From NCBI RefSeq assembly GCF_007595705.1, contig NZ_NISY01000001.1, forward strand, positions 496,001 to 560,000: DNA of 64,000 bases. Reading direction: 5' to 3'. The notes under the pieces were generated by a model. The model did no database searches. It was not told the origin of the DNA and saw nothing but the letters and a program-made list of their open reading frames with translations. Shown here in pieces: positions 29,174-39,636 of the stretch (positions are counted from its first letter, which is position 1; the number at the start of each line of letters is the position of its first letter). Both the position numbers and the translations under genes were made by a program. The DNA comes from Streptomyces sp. SAJ15 (lineage in GTDB: Bacteria > Actinomycetota > Actinomycetes > Streptomycetales > Streptomycetaceae).

Positions 29174-30046
29174 TTGACTGAGCAGCTGCGACTGATGGCC
29201 GTGCACGCCCATCCCGACGACGAGTCGAGCAAGGGCGCGGCCACCATGGCGAAGTACGTGTCCGAGGGGGTGGACGTGCTGGTCGCGACCTGCACGGGTG
29301 GCGAGCGCGGCTCCATCCTCAACCCCAAGCTCCAGGGCGACACGTACATCGAGGAGCACATCCACGAGGTGCGCAAGAAGGAGATGGACGAGGCGCGCGA
29401 GATCCTCGGCGTCAAGCAGGAGTGGCTGGGCTTCGTCGACTCCGGACTGCCCGAGGGCGACCCGCTGCCGCCGCTGCCCGAGGGGTGCTTCGCGCTCCAG
29501 GACGTGGACGAGGCGGCCGGGGCGCTGGTGAAGCTCATCCGCGAGTTCCGGCCGCACGTGATCACCACGTACGACGAGAACGGCGGTTATCCGCACCCCG
29601 ACCACATCATGACCCACAAGATCTCGATGGTCGCCTTCGACGCCGCCGGTGACCCGGAGAAGTATCCGGGCACCGGCGAGCCGTGGCAGCCGCTGAAGCT
29701 CTACTACAACCAGGGCTTCAACCGGCCGCGCACCGTCGCGCTGCACGAGGCGCTGCTGGAGCGCGGCCTGGAGTCGCCGTACGGGGAGTGGCTGGAGCGC
29801 TGGAAGTCCTTCCAGAAGCGGGAGCGCACCCTGACCACCTACGTCCCCTGCGCGGACTTCTTCGAGATCCGCGACAAGGCGCTGATCGCGCACCGCACCC
29901 AGATCGACCCCGACGGCGGCTGGTTCCGGGTCCCGATGGAGATCCAGAAGGAGGTCTGGCCGACGGAGGAGTACGAGCTGGCCAGGTCCCTGGTGGATAC
30001 CTCCCTCCCCGAGGACGACCTCTTCGCGGGCATCCGCAACAATTGA
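29174..30046 (+). CDS. mca: Mycothiol S-conjugate amidase
   Basis: 290 residues from a TTG at 29174 after gaggatcgag. The metal-binding H-P-D-D (A-H-A-H-P-D-D-E-S-S) at residues about 11-17 and the later zinc histidine in Y-P-H-P-D-H-I-M-T-H (about 137-146) are those of the LmbE/PIG-L family. The length and the segment K-Y-V-S-E-G-V-D-V-L-V-A-T-C-T-G-G-E-R-G fit Mca rather than MshB. It hydrolyses mycothiol S-conjugates of toxins to mercapturic acids. A TATAGA at 29132-29137 is a possible -10, inside an ATTCGTC/GACGAAT inverted repeat (29110-29116 and 29151-29157). Confidence 0.96.
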   Translation: MTEQLRLMAVHAHPDDESSKGAATMAKYVSEGVDVLVATCTGGERGSILNPKLQGDTYIEEHIHEVRKKEMDEAREILGVKQEWLGFVDSGLPEGDPLPPLPEGCFALQDVDEAAGALVKLIREFRPHVITTYDENGGYPHPDHIMTHKISMVAFDAAGDPEKYPGTGEPWQPLKLYYNQGFNRPRTVALHEALLERGLESPYGEWLERWKSFQKRERTLTTYVPCADFFEIRDKALIAHRTQIDPDGGWFRVPMEIQKEVWPTEEYELARSLVDTSLPEDDLFAGIRNN

Positions 30047-30050
30047 GCCC

Positions 30051-30338
30051 ATGATGAGCGCGACCAGCTCCCTGGCCATGACGCACGCGTCCACCGCTTT
30101 CCAGCTCGCCAAAGAACTGGACAAGAACAAGGTGACGCCGGGCGTCCTCGGCTTCATCGTGTTCGCGGTGATCGGCGTCGCCGTGTGGTTCCTGATGAAG
30201 TCGATGAACAAGCACATGGGGAAGGTGAACTTCGAGGAGCACCCGGAGCCGGCCACGGCCGGCGCGGGCGCGGGCGCCGTGGCGGCGTCCACGGCGGCGA
30301 AGCCCTCGAAGGCCACCCCGGACGACAAGAGCGCCTAG
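30051..30338 (+). CDS. Small single-TM protein downstream of mca
   Basis: 95 residues, 4 bp after the mca stop and so cotranscribed. A short N terminus precedes one TM helix at about 31-49 (P-G-V-L-G-F-I-V-F-A-V-I-G-V-A-V-W-F-L), then K-S-M-N-K-H-M-G-K-V-N-F and a disordered Ala/Pro-rich tail. I recognise it as the small membrane protein usually found after mca in Streptomyces, but it has no named function. Confidence 0.85.
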   Translation: MMSATSSLAMTHASTAFQLAKELDKNKVTPGVLGFIVFAVIGVAVWFLMKSMNKHMGKVNFEEHPEPATAGAGAGAVAASTAAKPSKATPDDKSA

Positions 30339-31147
30339 CCGGCGCCGGTCGGCGAGAGCCGATCGCGGAACGGCGCGGTCGAACCGTCGGGCCCCGAGCC
30401 CCGACGGCCCGGCCGCGCTTCGGCGACGCCGGAGACCGGCGGCCGTGCCCGGAGACCCTCGGCGGTGGTGCTCGGAGACCGGCGGCCGTGACCCGGGGTG
30501 GCGGCCATGCCGGTGCTGGGGCCGGGCGGCCATACCTGCGCCTGGGCCCGGCGGCCATGCCCGTGCCGGGGGCCCGGCGGGCCACGCCCATGCCGGGAGC
30601 GGCGGTCAAGCCTGCGCCTGGGGCGGCGGCCACGGCTGTGCCTCTGCCTGGGCGGCGGCCATGTCGGGGTGATGCGGCTGGCTGCTGCGTCCCGGCCGTC
30701 GCGTGCCTGGCCGCACCTCCCACCAGACCTCGGCCGTAGTCCCGGGCGTCAGCCGTATGTCCGCGCGCCGGGGCGTTCACCCGCCGCCGGGCCGTGGACC
30801 TGCCGGCGCGCTGCGCCCGCGCCCGCGCGGCGGGGCGTTCACCCGCCGCCAGGCCGCGGACCGCCCGCGCGCTCCCGCGACGCCCACGCACTCCAGCCGT
30901 GCCCGCGCGGCGGGCCGGCTCCGCGCACTGTCCCGGAAGGCTTCCGTGTCACCGGCCCTCCGCGCGGCCGGGCACCCCGGCACCACCGCCCCGGTCCGCT
31001 CCGCGCCCCCCGGCGCCCCCACTCCGCTCAGCCGCTCAGCCCGCGCCGAGGTGCCTCACCCCGTCCGCGTAAGGGGCACCCCGGTGCGACGAGGCGGGCA
31101 CCCGCGGCGACGGGCTTCCGCTGTCTCACCGATCAGTCCCCGACTTC
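30339..31147. repeat. Repeat-rich 0.8 kb gap without a supported gene
   Basis: The first part (30430-30670) has many degenerate copies of GGCGGCCATGCC-(N)-GTGCCGGGG-like units. A 31-bp direct repeat starting GGGGCGTTCACCCGCCGCC lies at 30770-30800 and 30832-30862 with two mismatches, 62 bp apart. Open frames cross the area on both strands, but their composition is extremely biased (R/P/A/G) with no domain-like pattern, so I read it as a decayed or non-coding repeat region. Confidence 0.6.
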
Positions 31148-31170
31148 TTGCGGACACTGACTGACCGCAA
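31148..31170. promoter_or_regulatory. TTGCGG-N11-CCGCAA dyad before epoxide hydrolase
   Basis: Perfect 6-bp arms at 31148-31153 and 31165-31170, just upstream of a TAGCGT hexamer (31178-31183) that ends 7 bp before the ATG at 31191. This fits an operator covering the -35 zone of a leaderless promoter. Confidence 0.45.
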
Positions 31171-31190
31171 CGGTTCCTAGCGTGATCCAC

Positions 31191-32354
31191 ATGGACCACA
31201 GCACGGAACAGGACCCGGCGATCACGCCCTTCCGTATCGACATTCCGCAGGCCGATCTCGATGATCTGCGCGACCGGCTGGCACGGACCCGCTGGCCCGA
31301 CGAACTGCCCGGGGCCGGCTGGGACTACGGCGTCGCCCTGCCGTATCTGAAGGAGCTCGTCGGCTACTGGGCCGATGGTTACGACTGGCGCGCGCACGAG
31401 GCCCGACTCAACGGCTTTCCGCAGTTCACCACCGTCATCGACGGCCAGCGGGTGCACTTCCTACACGTCCGCTCCCCGGAGCCCGACGCCACCCCGCTGA
31501 TCATCACCCATGGCTGGCCCAGCACCGTCAACGACTTCGTGGACATCATCGGCCCGCTCACCGACCCCCGGGCGCACGGCGGTGACCCGGCCGACGCCTT
31601 CCATGTCGTCGCGCCCTCCGTCCCCGGCTTCGCCTTCTCCGGACCCACCCGGGAGAAGGGCTGGAACACCGGGCGCATCGCCCGCGCCTGGGCCGAACTC
31701 ATGCGCCGTCTCGGCTACGAGCGCTACGGCGCCCAGGGCGGCGACTTCGGCGCCATCGTCTCGCCCCAGCTCGGCCGGGTCGCCCCCGAGCAGGTGATCG
31801 GCGTGCACGTCAACGCCCTCGCCGACGCCGCGATCGCCACCGGCCCCGAGGAACTGGAGCTGTTGACCGCCGCCGAACGGGAGCAGGCGCTGGCCAACGA
31901 AGCGTGGTGGTACGGCCACTCCGGTTACGCCACGCAGATGAGCACCCGCCCGCAGACCGTGGCCTACGCCCTCAACGACTCGCCGGCCGGGCAACTGGCG
32001 TGGAACCTGGAATGGTTCGTCGACCACGACCCCACCCGTACGGAGCAGACGCCGGCCGACCGCGACGCCGTGCTGACCAACGTCAGCGCCCTCTGGCTGA
32101 CCGGCACCGCCGGTTCCGCGGCCCGGCTCTACCGCGAGGCCGGGGCCGACGGCTGGGGCGTGCGCCCGGAGCCCTCGGGGGTGCCCACCGGGGTGGCCAA
32201 CTTCCTCGGCGACCACGCCATCCGGGGCCTCGCCGCCCTCTCGCACCGCATCACCCACTGGTCCGACATCCCCGCCGGCGGCCACTTCGCCTCGCTCCAG
32301 GCCCCCGACCTCCTCGTCGACGACGTCCGAGGCTTCTTCCGCACGCTGCGCTGA
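31191..32354 (+). CDS. Epoxide hydrolase (EHN-type, alpha/beta hydrolase)
   Basis: 387 residues from the ATG at 31191 (a GTG at 31182 is possible). The N-terminal EHN domain shows [18 protein letters not shown] (about 10-28) and T-R-W-P-D-E-L. The hydrolase core has the oxyanion motif H-G-W-P-S-T near 107, the nucleophile elbow Q-G-G-D-F-G with the catalytic Asp near 182, and the C-terminal [10 protein letters not shown] histidine near 370. Members open epoxides or act in secondary-metabolite and juvenile-hormone-like chemistry; the substrate is unknown. Confidence 0.9.
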   Translation: MDHSTEQDPAITPFRIDIPQADLDDLRDRLARTRWPDELPGAGWDYGVALPYLKELVGYWADGYDWRAHEARLNGFPQFTTVIDGQRVHFLHVRSPEPDATPLIITHGWPSTVNDFVDIIGPLTDPRAHGGDPADAFHVVAPSVPGFAFSGPTREKGWNTGRIARAWAELMRRLGYERYGAQGGDFGAIVSPQLGRVAPEQVIGVHVNALADAAIATGPEELELLTAAEREQALANEAWWYGHSGYATQMSTRPQTVAYALNDSPAGQLAWNLEWFVDHDPTRTEQTPADRDAVLTNVSALWLTGTAGSAARLYREAGADGWGVRPEPSGVPTGVANFLGDHAIRGLAALSHRITHWSDIPAGGHFASLQAPDLLVDDVRGFFRTLR

Positions 32355-32456
32355 CCGTCGGCCGAAGGGAGTACGGGACACCGCCGCCGGGCCCGGGGCC
32401 CGGCGGCGGCCCGCTTAACCGACCCGCCCACCTCCGCGCAAGGCAGCCGGTGGAGC

Positions 32457-32489
32457 TGTGGACAACGCGCGCACCACGCCTGTGGACAA
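32457..32489 (-). promoter_or_regulatory. Two DnaA boxes upstream of DUF255 gene
   Basis: TGTGGACAA occurs at 32457-32465 and 32481-32489; its complement TTGTCCACA is the consensus DnaA box of Streptomyces. The two have the same orientation and are 24 bp apart. They lie 38-70 bp before the ATG at 32527. Confidence 0.55.
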
Positions 32490-32526
32490 CACGGGCGGGA
32501 TCGAGCGGATGCGCGAAGATGGAGGC

Positions 32527-34560
<2,034 letters not shown>

Positions 34561-34584
34561 GATCGGCCCGCCCGCCCTGCCCCG

Positions 34585-34666
34585 CCTGCCCCGTGCATTG
34601 ACCCGCCCGCCCCGAGCCGCCTGCCTGCCCCGTGCATTGACCCGCCTGCCCCGTGCCTTGGCCGCC
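34585..34666. repeat. Tandem 23-bp repeats after DUF255 gene
   Basis: A 23-bp unit beginning CCTGCCCCGTGCATTGACC occurs at 34585-34607 and 34624-34646, with a third degraded copy to 34666. The gap 34561-34861 otherwise holds the terminator at 34785 and no gene. Confidence 0.6.
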
Positions 34667-34784
34667 TGCCTGACTCGCCTGCCCTGACCCGTCAGGGTGC
34701 CGTCAGGGTGCCGACCGGCTGTCACGAGGCCCCGCCGCGTCCTGGCAGGGCCCATGGGGCGCCGCCCGGGGGCCGTGAAAACAG

Positions 34785-34829
34785 CGGCCCGGGCGGGGCG
34801 GGCCCGAAGGCTCACCTCCGCCCGGGCCG
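34785..34829. terminator. Terminator-like hairpin next to hemolysin III gene
   Basis: Perfect 12-bp stem CGGCCCGGGCGG (34785-34796) with CCGCCCGGGCCG (34818-34829) and a 21-nt loop, between two convergent genes. Confidence 0.6.
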
Positions 34830-34861
34830 GGGCTCGGCTCAGGGGGTGACGGTGCGCTGGC

Positions 34862-35587
34862 TCAGCCGTGCTGGTAGGCCACCAGCGACACCCCGACGTA
34901 GTGCACGACGAAGGCCGCGAGGGTGAAGGAGTGGAACACCTCGTGGAAGCCGAACCAGCGCGGTGAGGGGTTCGGCCGCTTGGTCCCGTAGATCACCGCG
35001 CCGATGCTGTAGAGCACACCGCCGACGATGATCAGGACCATGACGGCGATGCCGCCGGTGCGCATGAAGTCGGGGAGGAAGAAGACCGCCGCCCAGCCCA
35101 GCGCTATGTAGCAGGGGGTGTAGAGCCAGCGCGGGGCGCCGACCCAGAAGACCCGGAAGGCTATCCCGGCCAGCGCGCCGGCCCAGACCAGCCACAGCAG
35201 CAACTGCTGCTTGCCCTCCGGCAGAAGCAGCAGCGTGAAGGGCGTGTAGGTGCCCGCGATGATCAGGAAGATGTTCGCGTGGTCCAGCCGGCGCAGCACG
35301 GCCGAGGCCCGCGGGCCCCAGTCGCCCCGGTGGTAGAGCGCGCTCACCCCGAACAGCGCACAGGCCGTCAGGGTGAAGATCGCGCAGGCCAGGCGCCCGC
35401 GCGGGCTGTCGGCGAGGGCGGTCAGAATCACGCCCGAGATCAGGACGGCCGGAAACATCCCGGCATGCAGCCACCCTCGCAGTCTCGGCTTGAGCGGCAT
35501 CGGTAGGGCCGTCTCCCCTAGGGGGGCGGCCAGTTCGGATCCTCCCGGGAGGGAGTCCACGGCGGCGTCGGGCGCGGTGGCAGTCAT
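34862..35587 (-). CDS. Hemolysin III / PAQR family membrane protein
   Basis: 241 residues with seven TM helices after a 40-residue cytoplasmic N terminus. The family zinc/hydrolase residues are visible: S-A-L-Y-H near 83-87 and F-H-E-V-F-H-S-F-T near 215-223, plus D-H-A-N-I near 102-106. These proteins are related to eukaryotic adiponectin receptors and are thought to be metal-dependent membrane hydrolases acting on lipids or ceramides; the name hemolysin is historical. An ACCTACG-CCAC-CGTAGGT dyad lies 11 bp before the start. Confidence 0.9.
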   Translation of the reverse strand: MTATAPDAAVDSLPGGSELAAPLGETALPMPLKPRLRGWLHAGMFPAVLISGVILTALADSPRGRLACAIFTLTACALFGVSALYHRGDWGPRASAVLRRLDHANIFLIIAGTYTPFTLLLLPEGKQQLLLWLVWAGALAGIAFRVFWVGAPRWLYTPCYIALGWAAVFFLPDFMRTGGIAVMVLIIVGGVLYSIGAVIYGTKRPNPSPRWFGFHEVFHSFTLAAFVVHYVGVSLVAYQHG

Positions 35588-35598
35588 GGCGTAATGCT

Positions 35599-35616
35599 AC
35601 CTACGCCACCGTAGGT
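35599..35616. promoter_or_regulatory. ACCTACG-N4-CGTAGGT dyad before hemolysin III gene
   Basis: Perfect 7-bp arms with a 4-bp spacer, extended outward by CGTAA (35590-35594) and TTACG (35616-35620). It overlaps the likely promoter, where a TAGCAT sits just before the start on the minus strand. The look is that of a TetR-family operator. Confidence 0.5.
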
Positions 35617-35706
35617 TACGGCCCGGTATCGAGTGGTGATGGTCACGGAGGTGCCCTCTGGACAGATCGGCTGAGGGGTCGGATGATCAAATGAGCGCGG
35701 TCGGCA

Positions 35707-35727
35707 CCGGATGAGCTGTGCATCCGG
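35707..35727. promoter_or_regulatory. CCGGATG-N7-CATCCGG dyad upstream of pckG
   Basis: Perfect 7-bp inverted repeat with a 7-bp spacer, 110 bp before the pckG start. Confidence 0.4.
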
Positions 35728-35760
35728 GTCGCAGCCCCCAAGGGGTAGCTGTCTCCATAT

Positions 35761-35782
35761 CGGATATACGTGCACATATCCG
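35761..35782. promoter_or_regulatory. CGGATAT-N8-ATATCCG dyad upstream of pckG
   Basis: Perfect 7-bp inverted repeat with an 8-bp spacer, 55 bp before the pckG start and AT-rich in a GC-rich gap; an extra ATATCGG overlaps its left side (35757-35763). A good operator candidate for gluconeogenic control. Confidence 0.5.
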
Positions 35783-35836
35783 CCCAAACCCTCAAGACAT
35801 CACGCCGGAACACCCATCCGGCGGAACGGAGCGATC

Positions 35837-37678
35837 GTGGCGCGCAGCAATGCGGCTCCCCTCACCCCTGGCACCCTTCCCACCCGCCACCAGGAGCTGA
35901 TCGCCTGGGTCGAGGAGATCGCCGCCCTCACCCAGCCCGACGAGATCGTGTGGTGTGACGGGTCCGAGTCCGAGTACGAGCGCCTGTGCGAGGAGCTCGT
36001 CGCCAAGGGCACCTTCAAGCGGCTCGACCCGATCAAGCGCCCCAACTCGTACTACGCCGCGTCCGACCCCAGCGATGTGGCGCGCGTCGAGGACCGGACC
36101 TTCATCTGCTCCGAGAAGGAGGAGGACGCCGGTCCGACCAACCACTGGAAGAGCCCGGCCGAGATGCGCGAGGTCTTCGCCGGCGAGAAGGGCGTCTTCC
36201 GCGGTTCGATGCGCGGCCGCACGATGTACGTCGTGCCCTTCTGCATGGGGCCGCTGGGCTCGCCGCTGTCCGCCATCGGCGTCGAGATCACCGACTCGGC
36301 GTATGTCGCCGTCTCCATGCGCACCATGACCCGGATGGGCCAGCCGGTCCTCGACGAGCTCGGCGAGGACGGCTTCTTCGTCCGCGCGGTGCACACCCTC
36401 GGCGCCCCGCTGGAGCCCGGGCAGGCCGACGTCCCGTGGCCGTGCAACACCACCAAGTACATCTCGCACTTCCCCGAGAGCCGCGAGATCTGGTCCTACG
36501 GCTCCGGCTACGGCGGCAACGCGCTGCTGGGCAAGAAGTGCTACGCGCTGCGCATCGCCTCCGTCATGGCGCGGGACGAGGGCTGGCTCGCCGAGCACAT
36601 GCTGATCCTCAAGCTGACCCCGCCGCAGGGCGAGGCCGCCGGCCCGAAGTACATCGCCGCCGCCTTCCCCTCCGCCTGCGGCAAGACCAACCTCGCCATG
36701 CTGGAGCCCACGATCCCCGGCTGGACCGTGGAGACCATCGGCGACGACATCGCCTGGATGCGCTTCGGCGAGGACGGCCGGCTGTACGCGATCAACCCCG
36801 AGGCGGGCTTCTTCGGCGTCGCGCCGGGCACCGGCGAGCACACCAACGCCAACGCCATGAAGACCCTGTGGGGCAACTCGGTCTTCACCAACGTCGCGCT
36901 CACCGACGACGGCGACGTGTGGTGGGAGGGCATGACCGAGGAGAAGCCCGCTCATCTGACGGACTGGAAGGGCAACGACTGGACCCCGGACAGCGAGACC
37001 CCGGCGGCCCACCCCAACGCCCGGTTCACCGTCCCGGCCGGGCAGTGCCCGATCATCGCGCCCGAGTGGGAGGACCCCAAGGGCGTGCCGATCTCGGCCA
37101 TCCTCTTCGGCGGCCGGCGCGCCAGCGCCGTCCCGCTGGTCACCGAGTCCTTCGACTGGCAGCACGGCGTCTTCCTCGGCGCCAACGTCGCCAGCGAGAA
37201 GACCGCCGCCGCCGAGGGCAAGGTGGGCGAGCTGCGCCGGGACCCGTTCGCCATGCTGCCGTTCTGCGGCTACAACATGGGCGACTACATGGGCCACTGG
37301 GTCAAGGTCGGCAAGGACGCCGACGCGGCCAAGCTGCCGAAGATCTACTACGTCAACTGGTTCCGCAAGGACGACGCCGGCCGCTTCGTCTGGCCCGGCT
37401 TCGGCGAGAACAGCCGGGTGCTGAAGTGGATCGTCGAGCGCCTGGAAGGGAAGGCCGAGGGCGTCGAGACCCCGATCGGCATCCTGCCGACGCGGGACGC
37501 GCTGGACACCGAGGGCCTGGACCTGGCCGAGGCCGACCTCGACTTCCTGCTCACCGTGGACAAGGAAGTCTGGCGTGAGGAGGCGGCGCTGGTCCCCGAG
37601 CACCTCAACACCTTCGGCGACCACACGCCCAAGGAGATGTGGGACGAGTACCGCGCGCTGGTCGAGCGTCTGGGCTAG
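35837..37678 (+). CDS. pckG: Phosphoenolpyruvate carboxykinase (GTP)
   Basis: 613 residues from a GTG at 35837, the usual actinobacterial length. The kinase-1a P-loop is F-P-S-A-C-G-K-T-N at 277-285 with the reactive cysteine C281; the metal-binding G-D-D-I-A-W-M is near 303, and E-N-S-R-V-L-K-W and N-W-F-R-K-D are in place. The enzyme converts oxaloacetate plus GTP to PEP and CO2, the entry to gluconeogenesis, and links the TCA cycle with sugar synthesis. It stands alone with its own dyad-rich upstream region. Confidence 0.98.
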   Translation: MARSNAAPLTPGTLPTRHQELIAWVEEIAALTQPDEIVWCDGSESEYERLCEELVAKGTFKRLDPIKRPNSYYAASDPSDVARVEDRTFICSEKEEDAGPTNHWKSPAEMREVFAGEKGVFRGSMRGRTMYVVPFCMGPLGSPLSAIGVEITDSAYVAVSMRTMTRMGQPVLDELGEDGFFVRAVHTLGAPLEPGQADVPWPCNTTKYISHFPESREIWSYGSGYGGNALLGKKCYALRIASVMARDEGWLAEHMLILKLTPPQGEAAGPKYIAAAFPSACGKTNLAMLEPTIPGWTVETIGDDIAWMRFGEDGRLYAINPEAGFFGVAPGTGEHTNANAMKTLWGNSVFTNVALTDDGDVWWEGMTEEKPAHLTDWKGNDWTPDSETPAAHPNARFTVPAGQCPIIAPEWEDPKGVPISAILFGGRRASAVPLVTESFDWQHGVFLGANVASEKTAAAEGKVGELRRDPFAMLPFCGYNMGDYMGHWVKVGKDADAAKLPKIYYVNWFRKDDAGRFVWPGFGENSRVLKWIVERLEGKAEGVETPIGILPTRDALDTEGLDLAEADLDFLLTVDKEVWREEAALVPEHLNTFGDHTPKEMWDEYRALVERLG

Positions 37679-37737
37679 ACGCCACACCGGGCCACCCGCC
37701 CGGACCCGGGTCGGGCGGGCCGGGCGGGTGAGGTCGA

Positions 37738-37770
37738 GGCGGGGTCCCGCGCACCGCGCGGGGCCCCGCC
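37738..37770. terminator. Bidirectional terminator after pckG
   Basis: 15-bp stem starting GGCGGGG with one T/G wobble and an ACC loop, between convergent pckG and the next gene. A second foldback (CCCGCCCG / CGGGCGGG) lies at 37695-37719. Confidence 0.75.
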
Positions 37771-37783
37771 CCAGCCTGTGCGC

Positions 37784-38197
37784 CTAGGCCGCCAGGCCGA
37801 TCGCCGAGGCGTGGGAGGTCATGCGCTCCGCCGCCAGGGCCGCGCCCTGGTGGTCGGCGAGCGAGGTGGCGACGACCAGGGCCTGGCCGGCCAGGGTGTG
37901 GGCGCGCTGGTGGAGCGCGGTGAGGCGCGCCGGGGCGTCGGTCCCGGCGCCGGGCGTCGGCGCGGCCCGCAGCGGCGCCCGCCCGGCGCGCAGCCGCGCC
38001 ACCTGCGCGGCGACCCGCCGGGCGGCGTCGTCGAGGGCCGGGTCGGGCGCCAGGGCGCGCAGCTCGTCGGTCACGGTCAGCAGCGCCGTCAGATGCCCGG
38101 CGAGCCTGATCTCCAGCTCCTCCTCGCGGGAGCGGTGCGGAAAGTCGGGCACGGCGGCCATGGCGTGGACCGACTTGGTGCGGATCGGTTCGTACAT
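37784..38197 (-). CDS. Hypothetical small helical protein
   Basis: 137 residues, predicted all alpha. A short polar N terminus leads to R-E-E-E-L-E-I-R-L-A-G-H-L-T-A-L-L (about 24-40), a Pro/Arg-rich loop at about 73-88 and a second helix pair ending L-A-A-E-R-M-T-S-H-A-S-A-I. I do not recognise the family. It has a well-formed GGAGG site that is part of an 11-bp inverted repeat, and a TetR-like operator further upstream, so its expression seems tightly controlled. Confidence 0.7.
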   Translation of the reverse strand: MYEPIRTKSVHAMAAVPDFPHRSREEELEIRLAGHLTALLTVTDELRALAPDPALDDAARRVAAQVARLRAGRAPLRAAPTPGAGTDAPARLTALHQRAHTLAGQALVVATSLADHQGAALAAERMTSHASAIGLAA

Positions 38198-38228
38198 GGA
38201 TGGCCTCCAAAGGTTCAGGAGGCCATCC
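38198..38228 (-). promoter_or_regulatory. 11-bp inverted repeat containing the Shine-Dalgarno sequence
   Basis: GGATGGCCTCC (38198-38208) and GGAGGCCATCC (38218-38228) are a perfect inverted repeat with a 9-bp loop; the arm next to the ATG at 38197 contains the GGAGG ribosome site. If transcription starts upstream of both arms, the site would be masked. A TAGGAT (38230-38225 on the minus strand) as -10 would start the RNA near 38218 and leave out one arm, in which case the repeat would be a DNA operator instead. Confidence 0.55.
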
Positions 38229-38232
38229 TAAC

Positions 38233-38247
38233 TTAGACGCTGTCTAA
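38233..38247. promoter_or_regulatory. TTAGAC-N3-GTCTAA operator, TetR type
   Basis: Perfect 6-bp arms around GCT, AT-rich, directly upstream of a TAGGAT -10 candidate of the hypothetical gene at 37784-38197. The shape is typical of TetR-family repressor sites. No TetR gene is adjacent. Confidence 0.6.
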
Positions 38248-38303
38248 AGTTGAGTCTGCTACAGCGATCTCTTCGGCTGCGGAGCGTCACCGGGGTACGG
38301 CGA

Positions 38304-38328
38304 AGGCCCGGCCGGAAGGGCCGGGCCT
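38304..38328. terminator. Terminator of the aminotransferase gene
   Basis: 10-bp perfect stem AGGCCCGGCC / GGCCGGGCCT with a 5-nt loop, 27 bp after the stop on the minus strand. Confidence 0.75.
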
Positions 38329-38354
38329 CGATCGTCGCGAGCGTTCGCGGAACG

Positions 38355-39566
38355 CTACGGCTGGCCGTAGCCGTCCAGGAAGTTACCGATCCGGGTCACC
38401 GCGTCGGCCAGGTCCTTGGCCGCCGGGAGGGTGACGATGCGGAAGTGGTCCGGCTCGGGCCAGTTGAAGCCGGTGCCGTGCACGATCATGATCTTCTCGG
38501 CGCGCAGCAGGTCCAGCACCATCTGGCGGTCGTCCTTGATCTTGTAGACCGCCGGGTCGAGCCTGGGGAAGGCGTACAGCGCGCCCTTGGGCTTCACGCA
38601 GCTGACCCCGGGAATCTGGGTGAGCAGCTCGTACGCCACGTCGCGCTGCTCCAGCAGCCGGCCGCCCGGCAGGGTCAGGTCGTGGATCGACTGCCGGCCG
38701 CCGAGGGCGGTGGCGATCCCGTGCTGGGCCGGCATGTTGGCGCACAGCCGCATGTTGGCCAGGATGGTCAGGCCCTCGATGTAGCTGGCGGCGTGCGCCT
38801 TGGGGCCGCAGACCGCCAGCCAGCCGCTGCGGTAGCCGGCCACCCGGTACGCCTTGGACATGCCGTTGAAGGTCAGGGTCAGCAGGTCGGGGGCGATGGC
38901 GGCGGTGGGGGTGTGGGTGACGTCGTCGTAGAGGATCTTGTCGTAGATCTCGTCGGAGCAGACGATCAGGTTGTGCCGGCGGGCGATCTCGGTGATCCCG
39001 CGCAGCAGCTCGTCGTCGTAGACCGCGCCCGTGGGGTTGTTCGGGTTGATGACGACGATGGCCTTGGTGCGGTCGGTGACCTTGCGCTCGATGTCGGCCA
39101 GGTCCGGGTACCAGTCGGCCTGCTCGTCGCACCGGTAGTGCACCGCCGTGCCGCCGGCGAGCGAGACCGAGGCCGTCCACAGCGGATAGTCGGGGGCCGG
39201 GACGAGCACCTCGTCGCCGTCGTCGAGCAGCGCCTGCATCGACATCTGGATCAGCTCGGAGACGCCGTTGCCGAGGTAGACGTCCTCGACGTCCAGCTCG
39301 ATGCCCTTGGTCTCGTAGTGCTGCACCACCGCGCGCCGGGCGGACAGCAGCCCCTTCGCGTCGCCGTAGCCGTGCGCGTCGCCGAGGTTGCGCAGCATGT
39401 CCTCGAGGATCTCCGGCGGGCAGTCGAAGCCGAAGGCCGCCGGGTTGCCGGTGTTGAGCTTGAGGATGCGGTGACCTGCCGCTTCCAGTCGCATCGCCTC
39501 CTCAAGCACCGGACCCCGGATCTCGTAGCAGACATTGGCGAGCTTCGTGGACTGGATCACCTGCAT
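38355..39566 (-). CDS. PLP-dependent aminotransferase, AlaA/AspC-like
   Basis: 403 residues from the ATG at 39566. Fold-type I class I/II: the PLP lysine is K238 in N-G-M-S-K-A-Y-R-V-A-G-Y-R-S-G-W, with N-P-N-N-P-T-G at 174-180 and D-E-I-Y near 205-208. The start Q-S-T-K-L-A-N-V-C-Y-E-I-R-G-P and the phrase K-L-N-T-G-N-P-A-A-F-G-F match the AlaA (glutamate-pyruvate) aminotransferase group, so alanine formation from pyruvate and glutamate is the likely reaction. Broader substrate use is possible. Confidence 0.9.
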   Translation of the reverse strand: MQVIQSTKLANVCYEIRGPVLEEAMRLEAAGHRILKLNTGNPAAFGFDCPPEILEDMLRNLGDAHGYGDAKGLLSARRAVVQHYETKGIELDVEDVYLGNGVSELIQMSMQALLDDGDEVLVPAPDYPLWTASVSLAGGTAVHYRCDEQADWYPDLADIERKVTDRTKAIVVINPNNPTGAVYDDELLRGITEIARRHNLIVCSDEIYDKILYDDVTHTPTAAIAPDLLTLTFNGMSKAYRVAGYRSGWLAVCGPKAHAASYIEGLTILANMRLCANMPAQHGIATALGGRQSIHDLTLPGGRLLEQRDVAYELLTQIPGVSCVKPKGALYAFPRLDPAVYKIKDDRQMVLDLLRAEKIMIVHGTGFNWPEPDHFRIVTLPAAKDLADAVTRIGNFLDGYGQP

Positions 39567-39636
39567 GTCGGCCACCTTACGGGGGCGCTCCGGGCCCCGC
39601 GCGGTGTTTCTCGCCACCCGGAGCCGTGGGCGGAAC

